DNA of 64,000 nt from an uncultured Pelagibacteraceae bacterium. Lineage in GTDB: Bacteria > Pseudomonadota > Alphaproteobacteria > Pelagibacterales > Pelagibacteraceae. The stretch spans positions 1-64,000 of the forward strand of contig CACHRP010000004.1 in NCBI GenBank assembly GCA_902582315.1, given 5' to 3'. Shown piece by piece: positions 57,200-64,000 of this stretch. Below the pieces are notes generated by a model. It made no database searches and was not told the origin of the DNA. It saw nothing but the letters and a program-made list of their open reading frames with translations. A program made the translations under genes and the position numbers. Position 1 is the stretch's first letter; the number at the start of each line of letters is the position of its first letter.

Positions 57200-57790
57200 A
57201 TGCACCCTGAATTACTGTCATTGTCATTATTTATGCTTGGTACTAGTTGTTCACCAGGACCGAATAATATAGTTGCGTCATATTCAGGTTTTAATTTTGG
57301 AGTAGTTAAAACTTTTCCACACATGCTTGGTGTGATTTTTGGTTTTACTACAATGGTGTGTGTACTTAATTTTGGTTTAATAAATGTATTCAAAATCTAC
57401 CCCTTATTACAAGAAATACTTAAAGTCTCCGGATCACTCTTCCTTGTTTATTTAGCTTACAAAATAGCGTTTTCAAAAAATCAAACAGAAAATAAAAAAG
57501 AGAATCCTGTAAAGTTTTTTGACACATTTTTTTTTCAGTTTTTGAACCCTAAGGGAGTAATTGTAGGAATTATAATAGTATCTACATATGTCGAGAGTGG
57601 AAATAATTTTATTAATTATTCATTTTGGGTCATCCTCGTATCATTTACGTGTGCACTAATCAGTATTACTTTTTGGACATTTGTAGGCAAATTTTTCAGA
57701 AGATTTGCGACAAATGAGAAATTTATTAAAATCTTTAACTATGCTATGGCTTCTCTTTTATTGGCTTGTATTGGAACATTTTATCTATAA
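57200..57790 (+). CDS. LysE-family amino acid exporter
   Basis: 196 aa; SPGPNNIVASYSGFNFG, LNPKGVIVG. Confidence 0.85.
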   Translation: MHPELLSLSLFMLGTSCSPGPNNIVASYSGFNFGVVKTFPHMLGVIFGFTTMVCVLNFGLINVFKIYPLLQEILKVSGSLFLVYLAYKIAFSKNQTENKKENPVKFFDTFFFQFLNPKGVIVGIIIVSTYVESGNNFINYSFWVILVSFTCALISITFWTFVGKFFRRFATNEKFIKIFNYAMASLLLACIGTFYL

Positions 57791-57833
57791 TTTAATACAT
57801 AATTAGGACTTAATAATCTATAAGATATAAATT

Positions 57834-60503
57834 ATGAAACCAGGTAATAAAAATTCTTATAAATCTTTAAATACAATAAATATTAATTCTAAAGATTATA
57901 AGTATTATTCACTTGCTGAGGTTGAAAAAAATGGATTATCAGGTATATCCAGACTTCCGAAGTCATTAAAGGTACTTCTAGAAAATTTATTAAGGTACGA
58001 GGATGATTTAACAGTAACTCGAAAACAAATTGACTCAGTTAAAAATTGGCTTAAAGAAAAAAAATCTAGTACAGAAATAGCATATAGACCTGCAAGAGTT
58101 CTACTGCAAGATTATACAGGTATACCTGCAGTTGCAGATTTAGCCGCAATGAGAGAGGCTGTTAAAGAAAAAAATAAAGATCCTAAAAAAATAAATCCAC
58201 TATCCTCAGTCGATTTAGTTATAGACCATTCAGTTCAAGTAGATCAATCGGCTAAATCAGATTCTTTTGAAAAAAATGTAGATATTGAATTTGAAAGAAA
58301 TGGTGAAAGATATTCTTTTTTAAAATGGGGACAGCAAGCATTCAATAATTTTAGAATTGTTCCTCCCGGAACAGGCATTTGCCATCAAGTAAATTTAGAA
58401 TATCTATCAAAAGTTGTTTGGAAAGAATCTTACAAAAATGATGAATACTTATTTCCAGATACTCTAGTTGGAACAGATAGTCATACAACAATGGTTAATG
58501 GTTTATCAGTTCTTGGATGGGGTGTTGGAGGTATTGAAGCAGAAGCTGGAATGCTTGGTCAACCAATCTCAATGTTAATACCTGAAGTGATTGGGTTTGA
58601 GGTAAAAAATAAATTACCAGAGGGAACCACAGCAACAGACCTAGTTTTGACAGTTGTTAAGATGTTAAGAGATAAAGGAGTAGTTGGAAAATTTGTTGAG
58701 TTTTTTGGTGATGGATTAAAAAATTTATCACTCGCAGATCGAGCAACTATAGCTAACATGGCCCCAGAATACGGAGCAACTTGCGGATTTTTTCCGGTAG
58801 ATAATGAAACTTTGAAATATTTAAAATTTTCAGGAAGGGATAAAAATGAGGTAAAAATAGTTGAAGAATACGCAAAAGCACAAGGTCTATGGGCAAGCGA
58901 AGATATAGTATTCACTGACACAATATCACTTGATATGTCAAAAGTAGTTCCAACTATTTCTGGTCCAAAAAGACCTCAAGATAAAGTTTTATTAAATGAA
59001 GCCTCAGAAAGTTTTAAAAAAGTTTTTAAAGATGTAACTGGTCGAAATAAAAAAAGTAATTCAAAAGTCGAGAATACAGATTTTGAAATTGAAGATGGAT
59101 CAATATTAATTGCTGCAATTACGTCATGCACCAACACCTCTAATCCAAATGTTTTAATTGGTGCAGGACTACTTGCAAAAAAAGCAGTTGAGCTTGGACT
59201 CAAAACTAAGCCATGGGTGAAAACATCATTAGCTCCTGGTTCGCAAGTTGTAACAGACTATTTAGAAAAGGCAGGGTTAAATAAATATTTGGATGCTCTT
59301 GGATTTAACCTAGTTGGATATGGTTGTACTACATGCATTGGAAACTCAGGTCCATTAAATGATAATATTATAAAGGCCATAGAAAGTAAAAATTTATATG
59401 GTGTTTCTGTTTTGTCGGGTAATAGAAATTTTGAGGGAAGAATATCACCACATATTAAAGCAAATTATTTAGCATCACCGCCTTTAGTTGTTGCTTACGC
59501 ATTGGCAGGTCATATGGAAGTTGATTTATACAAAGAGTCTTTAGGTAAAAACAAAGATGGTAAAGATATTTTTTTGAAAGATATCTGGCCAACAAATAAA
59601 GAAATAGAGGATACACTCAATAAATCTTTAAATCCTGAAATGTTTATTAAAAGATATTCAAATGTATCTTTGGGCCCAACACAATGGCAGAAAATTAAAA
59701 CAGATAAAACAAGCATTTATAATTGGGACGAAAGTTCTACATATGTTAAAAGACCACCTTTCTTCGACTCCCTTTCAGATACACCAGAGGGATTTAAAGA
59801 AATTAAAGATGCAAGACCATTATTGATTTTGGGTGACATGGTTACAACTGACCATATTTCCCCAGCTGGGTCTATTCAAAAAGATAGCCCAACAGGTGAA
59901 TATTTCATGAAACACCAAGTTTTACCAAAAGACTACAACTCGTATGGCTCAAGAAGAGGAAATCACGAAGTAATGATGAGAGGAACTTTTGCTAACATTA
60001 GGATAAGGAATGAGATGGCTCCAGGCACTGAAGGTGGTTTTACAAAACTATATCCTGACGATAAAGTTATGCCCATATATGATGCAGTAGTCGAGTATAA
60101 AAAAAGAGGAACAGATTTAATAGTAATTGGTGGTAAAGAATATGGCACTGGCTCCTCGAGAGACTGGGCAGCAAAAGGAACAAAACTTTTAGGTATTAAG
60201 GCTGTGATTGCCGAAAGTTTTGAGAGAATACACAGATCAAATCTAATAGGCATGGGCATACTTCCTTTACAATTTATGGACGGTGTTGATAGAAAAAAAC
60301 TTAACTTAATTGGTTCAGAGCTAATTTCTATTCTTAAAATTGAAAATGGAATAAATCCATCAGACAAAATTGAAATAGAAATAAAATATCAATCAGGTGA
60401 TATAAAAAAAATCAAAACATTATGTAGAATAGATACTAAAAATGAACTTGAATATTATAAAAATGGAGGAATCCTACAGTTTGTTTTGAGGAACATGATG
60501 TAA
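57834..60503 (+). CDS. acnA: Aconitate hydratase A
   Basis: 889 aa; VGTDSHTTMVNGLSVLGWGVGGIEAEA, ITSCTNTSNPNVLIGAGLLAKKAVE, YGTGSSRDWAAKGT. Confidence 0.95.
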   Translation: MKPGNKNSYKSLNTININSKDYKYYSLAEVEKNGLSGISRLPKSLKVLLENLLRYEDDLTVTRKQIDSVKNWLKEKKSSTEIAYRPARVLLQDYTGIPAVADLAAMREAVKEKNKDPKKINPLSSVDLVIDHSVQVDQSAKSDSFEKNVDIEFERNGERYSFLKWGQQAFNNFRIVPPGTGICHQVNLEYLSKVVWKESYKNDEYLFPDTLVGTDSHTTMVNGLSVLGWGVGGIEAEAGMLGQPISMLIPEVIGFEVKNKLPEGTTATDLVLTVVKMLRDKGVVGKFVEFFGDGLKNLSLADRATIANMAPEYGATCGFFPVDNETLKYLKFSGRDKNEVKIVEEYAKAQGLWASEDIVFTDTISLDMSKVVPTISGPKRPQDKVLLNEASESFKKVFKDVTGRNKKSNSKVENTDFEIEDGSILIAAITSCTNTSNPNVLIGAGLLAKKAVELGLKTKPWVKTSLAPGSQVVTDYLEKAGLNKYLDALGFNLVGYGCTTCIGNSGPLNDNIIKAIESKNLYGVSVLSGNRNFEGRISPHIKANYLASPPLVVAYALAGHMEVDLYKESLGKNKDGKDIFLKDIWPTNKEIEDTLNKSLNPEMFIKRYSNVSLGPTQWQKIKTDKTSIYNWDESSTYVKRPPFFDSLSDTPEGFKEIKDARPLLILGDMVTTDHISPAGSIQKDSPTGEYFMKHQVLPKDYNSYGSRRGNHEVMMRGTFANIRIRNEMAPGTEGGFTKLYPDDKVMPIYDAVVEYKKRGTDLIVIGGKEYGTGSSRDWAAKGTKLLGIKAVIAESFERIHRSNLIGMGILPLQFMDGVDRKKLNLIGSELISILKIENGINPSDKIEIEIKYQSGDIKKIKTLCRIDTKNELEYYKNGGILQFVLRNMM

Positions 60504-60506
60504 ACT

Positions 60507-61154
60507 ATGGAAGAGGAAATCCAAATTATCAACGAAAACGCAAAAAAAGAAAAAATCAAAAATTTTTTTGTTAAAAATAGTAAATATTTAATTTTTTCAA
60601 TATCAGCAATAATAATTTTGATATTGGCTTATTTTGTTTATTTAGAAATAAATTCAAGAAACCAGAGTAAACTTGCTGAAGAATATAATTATATTGTAAA
60701 TAATTTTAATAATCTACAAAACTCAGAACAATCAACCGAGAGACTGATCAGAATTGTTGAGAAAAAAAATTCAACATATTCACCTTTATCTCTATATTTT
60801 ATTTTAGATAACGAGCTGGTAACTGAAAAAAATGAAATAAACAAATATTTTGACATGGTTATTAATATTGGTTCTTTAGAAAAAGAGATTAAAAATTTAA
60901 ATATTTATAAAAAGGCAATTTATAATTCGAATTTTGTAGATGAGGCAGAACTAGTTGAAATTTTGAGACCAATAACAAACTCTGATAGCATTTGGAAGTC
61001 GCATTCACTATTTTTACTTGCAGAATTTTTCTATTATAAAGAAAATAAAGCAGAGTCAAAAAAACTTCTTAATGAGATTATTAATTATGAAAATAGCAAT
61101 TCAGAAATAAAATTAGAAGCACAAAAAAAACTTGTCAGAGATTTTAGTGAATAA
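60507..61154 (+). CDS. YfgM/TPR-like membrane-anchored protein
   Basis: 215 aa; single N-terminal TM; immediately upstream of a BamB-like gene. Confidence 0.6.
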   Translation: MEEEIQIINENAKKEKIKNFFVKNSKYLIFSISAIIILILAYFVYLEINSRNQSKLAEEYNYIVNNFNNLQNSEQSTERLIRIVEKKNSTYSPLSLYFILDNELVTEKNEINKYFDMVINIGSLEKEIKNLNIYKKAIYNSNFVDEAELVEILRPITNSDSIWKSHSLFLLAEFFYYKENKAESKKLLNEIINYENSNSEIKLEAQKKLVRDFSE

Positions 61155-62451
61155 AATATTTAATTATATAATATCATTTTTTTTTCTTGCTTCATGTTCA
61201 CTTAATTCAGACTCTTCTTTTTGGTCAAAGAGAAATATTAACGAAGATCAAAAAATATTGACTATTAAACAAATTATAAAAAAGGATGAAGTTTTATTAA
61301 AAGAAATTAATAAAAACTTGGAAATTAATTTATCTAATTTTAAAATGGAAAATTATCCTTTAAGCTACCTCCATAATAATAATGGCAGAACAGCTTATAA
61401 TGGAAATTTAAAAAGTATATCTAGATATAAATTTTCCAAAATTGAAAAATTCGATGAATACGAACCAGAAATAATCATAAACCAAAGTGATATTGTTTTT
61501 TTTGATAATAAAGGAACTATTCTTAAATTTGATGAAAGTTCAAAACTTATTTGGAAAAAAAATTATTACACTAAAGCTGAAAAAAAATTAAAGCCTGTTT
61601 TATTTTTATCAGCAAACAAGGATACACTGATTGTAGTTGATACAATTGCTAAATATTTTGCTATTAATCTAAAAACTGGAGATTTGTTATGGACTAAGTA
61701 CAACGACTCACCATATAACTCACAAATTAAAATTTTTAAAAATAAATTTTATGTTGTAGATGCAAATAATGTTTTACATTGTTACTCTCTGAATAGTGGT
61801 GAAGAAATTTGGAATTTTAAAACTGATAAACCATTAATCAAATCACAAAAAAAAAATTCATTAATTGTAAAAAAAAATAAAATTATCTTTAATAATAGCA
61901 TGGGAGATATTACAGCAGTAAATTTAGATACAGGAGAGTTAGTTTGGCAAGCTCCAACACAATCAAAAAAAATATATGACGAATCTATGTTTTTCAAAAA
62001 TTCTGATCTGATATCTGCGAAAAACTCTATATTATTTTCAAATAATAATAATGGTTTTTTTTCTTTAGATGCTGATAGTGGCCTTGTAAACTGGAAACAA
62101 AAAATTAACTCAAATATTAAACCAGTTTTTTTTAATGACTTTATTTTCACAGTAACTAATGAAGGTTATTTAGTAGTAATAAATAATGAAAGTGGAAATA
62201 TAGTAAGAAGTAACTATTTATTCAGCAATTTCAAAGAGAAAAAAAGAGAAAAAATTAAACCTATAGGGTTTATTGCAGGGCAAAATAATATTTATTTAAC
62301 CTTAAATAATGGAAGACTTCTCGTTGTTGATATTAAAACTGGATCTGTAAATTCAGTATTGAAGATTGATAACGAGAAAATCTCCCCACCAATTGTCCAA
62401 GGACAAAATTTATATGTCACAAAAAATAATTCTATTATAAAATTAGACTAA
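61147..62451 (+). CDS. bamB: PQQ/WD-like beta-propeller lipoprotein, BamB-like
   Basis: About 434 aa; LASCS lipobox, repeats such as LNSGEEIWNFKTDKPL and LDTGELVWQAPT; GTG 61147 preferred to the called 61132. Confidence 0.7.
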   Translation: MNKIFNYIISFFFLASCSLNSDSSFWSKRNINEDQKILTIKQIIKKDEVLLKEINKNLEINLSNFKMENYPLSYLHNNNGRTAYNGNLKSISRYKFSKIEKFDEYEPEIIINQSDIVFFDNKGTILKFDESSKLIWKKNYYTKAEKKLKPVLFLSANKDTLIVVDTIAKYFAINLKTGDLLWTKYNDSPYNSQIKIFKNKFYVVDANNVLHCYSLNSGEEIWNFKTDKPLIKSQKKNSLIVKKNKIIFNNSMGDITAVNLDTGELVWQAPTQSKKIYDESMFFKNSDLISAKNSILFSNNNNGFFSLDADSGLVNWKQKINSNIKPVFFNDFIFTVTNEGYLVVINNESGNIVRSNYLFSNFKEKKREKIKPIGFIAGQNNIYLTLNNGRLLVVDIKTGSVNSVLKIDNEKISPPIVQGQNLYVTKNNSIIKLD

Positions 62452-62880
62452 ATGTTTTTAAAATTACTTGAAAAACTGGGCAGAAAAAAAGTTGTTTTAG
62501 ATAGGGGCCCATCCCATCCAAAGTATAATGAAGCTAAACCATGGATGAATAGATATTATTTACTATTTAGAAATCGACCAAAATGGTTTCCATTCAATAT
62601 TTTAATTCATGAAATGCTAGATAATGATCATGGTGATGGCGTTCATAATCATTTATTCCCATATATAACAATTATTTTAAGAGATGGGTATTATGAAACT
62701 TTAAAAACAGGAAAATTTTGGAGGCCACCTGGCTACATTGGTTTCAGATCCGCTAATAATTATCATAGGGTTGATTTAAAACCTGGTACAAAACCAATGA
62801 CAATTTTTATCTCTGGACCATTTGGTTTAAGAAAAGGACCAAGATCAGAATACGGGATTGATTTCAAAAAGAACAAATGA
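62452..62880 (+). CDS. Cupin-like conserved hypothetical protein
   Basis: 142 aa; HGDGVHNHLFPYITIILRDGYYE and HRVDLKPGTKPMTIFISGP. Confidence 0.5.
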   Translation: MFLKLLEKLGRKKVVLDRGPSHPKYNEAKPWMNRYYLLFRNRPKWFPFNILIHEMLDNDHGDGVHNHLFPYITIILRDGYYETLKTGKFWRPPGYIGFRSANNYHRVDLKPGTKPMTIFISGPFGLRKGPRSEYGIDFKKNK

Positions 62881-63296
62881 TCCAAAAGTTTTTCAATTTG
62901 GAAATTTCTACGAACGGACAAAAACTTTACAATTTTACAGAAAAAACTAATGATTGGATCAAAGATAACGGATTTAAAAATGGGATTTTAAATATAAGCA
63001 TTCAACATACCAGCGCATCTCTAATTGTTCAAGAAAATGCAGACCCAGATGTACAAACCGACTTAATTAATTATTTTGATAAATTAGTTCCAATGAATAA
63101 TAAGTTATACGTACATACCGTTGAAGGAAAAGATGACATGCCAGCTCACATCAAATCAGCTTTAACAAATAATCAAATATCTTTAAGTGTTAAAAGTGGA
63201 AATTTATTATTAGGAACTTGGCAAGGGATATATCTTTTTGAACACAGATTAGAACCACATAAAAGAAAACTTATACATCATTTTATTGGAGATTAA
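62877..63296 (+). CDS. YjbQ-family (UPF0047) protein
   Basis: 139 aa; NISIQHTSASLIVQENADPDV, GTWQGIYLFEHR. Confidence 0.9.
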   Translation: MIQKFFNLEISTNGQKLYNFTEKTNDWIKDNGFKNGILNISIQHTSASLIVQENADPDVQTDLINYFDKLVPMNNKLYVHTVEGKDDMPAHIKSALTNNQISLSVKSGNLLLGTWQGIYLFEHRLEPHKRKLIHHFIGD

Positions 63297-64000
63297 TTTT
63301 TTTTAAGACTTTGAAATGCGTTTAAAGCTTCCTGTCTAGCAACTTCATGTTTTACCAAGGGAGCAGGGTAGTCTTTACCTATTATGGTTTTAATTGCTTC
63401 TTGATATTTTTTCTCCATTTCCCATGGTTTATGAATAAATTTTTTTGGAACTTTTGTTAATTCAGGCACCCACTTCTTAACATAGTCACCGTCTTTATCA
63501 AACTTTTCACCCTGAAGAATGGGATTAAAAATTCTAAAATATGGCGCTGCATCTGCTCCGCATCCAGCAACCCACTGCCATTGTGCTACATTGTTTGCAG
63601 CATTAAAATCTAATAAGCAATTTCTAAAATGTTTCTCTCCCTCTTGCCAGTTAATTCTTAAATGTTTTACTAAAAAAGATCCAACAACCATTCTAATTCT
63701 GTTGTGCATCCATCCAGTTTCATATAGTTCTCTCATTCCAGCATCAACTATTGGGTATCCAGTCATCCCTTTTTTCCATGCTTTTAAAAAATTATTATTT
63801 TTAACCCATGGAAATCGATCAAATTCTTTTCTAAGATTACCACTTAACATTTGTGGAAAATTATTAATTAGGCTATGAGAAAATTCTCTCCATCCAATTT
63901 CGTTTATATATTTTTTTATACTAATATTTTTTTGTTTAATTTTTGAACATTTTTCAAATATATTTTGTACACTAATTTGACCATTACGTATAAATGGTGA
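63293..64000 (-). CDS. phrB: Deoxyribodipyrimidine photolyase (partial; N-terminal part beyond window edge)
   Basis: Frame stays open from 63850 to 64000; INEIGWREFSHSL, FPWVKNNNFLKAWKKGMTGYPIVDAGMREL, DFNAANNVAQWQWVAGCGADAAPYFRIFNP. Confidence 0.95.
   Translation of the reverse strand, partial: SPFIRNGQISVQNIFEKCSKIKQKNISIKKYINEIGWREFSHSLINNFPQMLSGNLRKEFDRFPWVKNNNFLKAWKKGMTGYPIVDAGMRELYETGWMHNRIRMVVGSFLVKHLRINWQEGEKHFRNCLLDFNAANNVAQWQWVAGCGADAAPYFRIFNPILQGEKFDKDGDYVKKWVPELTKVPKKFIHKPWEMEKKYQEAIKTIIGKDYPAPLVKHEVARQEALNAFQSLKKN

Noticed and set aside
58559-60367. Minus-strand ORFs of 68-134 aa within aconitase
   Set aside because: Antisense shadows of a highly conserved acnA CDS.

Overview
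AT-rich 64 kb window from an alphaproteobacterium. Gene content, compact spacing and codon style look like the SAR11/Pelagibacterales group; this is inferred, as no search was run. About 1-20 kb is an accessory block around a type IV pilus/MSHA-like machine: a truncated prepilin peptidase, a PilM/N fusion, PilO, PilP, a lipoprotein secretin, PilB-type ATPase, PilC-type platform protein and two pilins. Interleaved with it are partner-switching regulators (GAF-SpoIIE phosphatase, RsbW-like kinase, STAS protein, CHASE2-SpoIIE phosphatase), a FecR-domain protein with a long Lys-rich tail, and a TPR/beta-barrel protein. The rest is mostly metabolism and transport: LivFGHM/LivK, ectoine-type genes (eutA-like, doeA-like), PotABCD, a minus-strand cluster with two GcvT/DmdA-family proteins, a peptide ABC transporter, a 3-hydroxyacyl-CoA dehydrogenase, an agmatinase-family protein, an aldehyde dehydrogenase, aconitase, a BamB-like protein and a photolyase. 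Main non-routine signals: a seven-copy 11-bp motif array upstream of the pilus operon; homopolymer-associated frame breaks in pilus genes; exported polylysine tracts; a possible SD-sequestering RNA switch upstream of potD; a candidate ~60-nt sRNA at 20.72 kb; and a 23-aa membrane microprotein. No tRNA, rRNA, CRISPR array or transposase was recognised.
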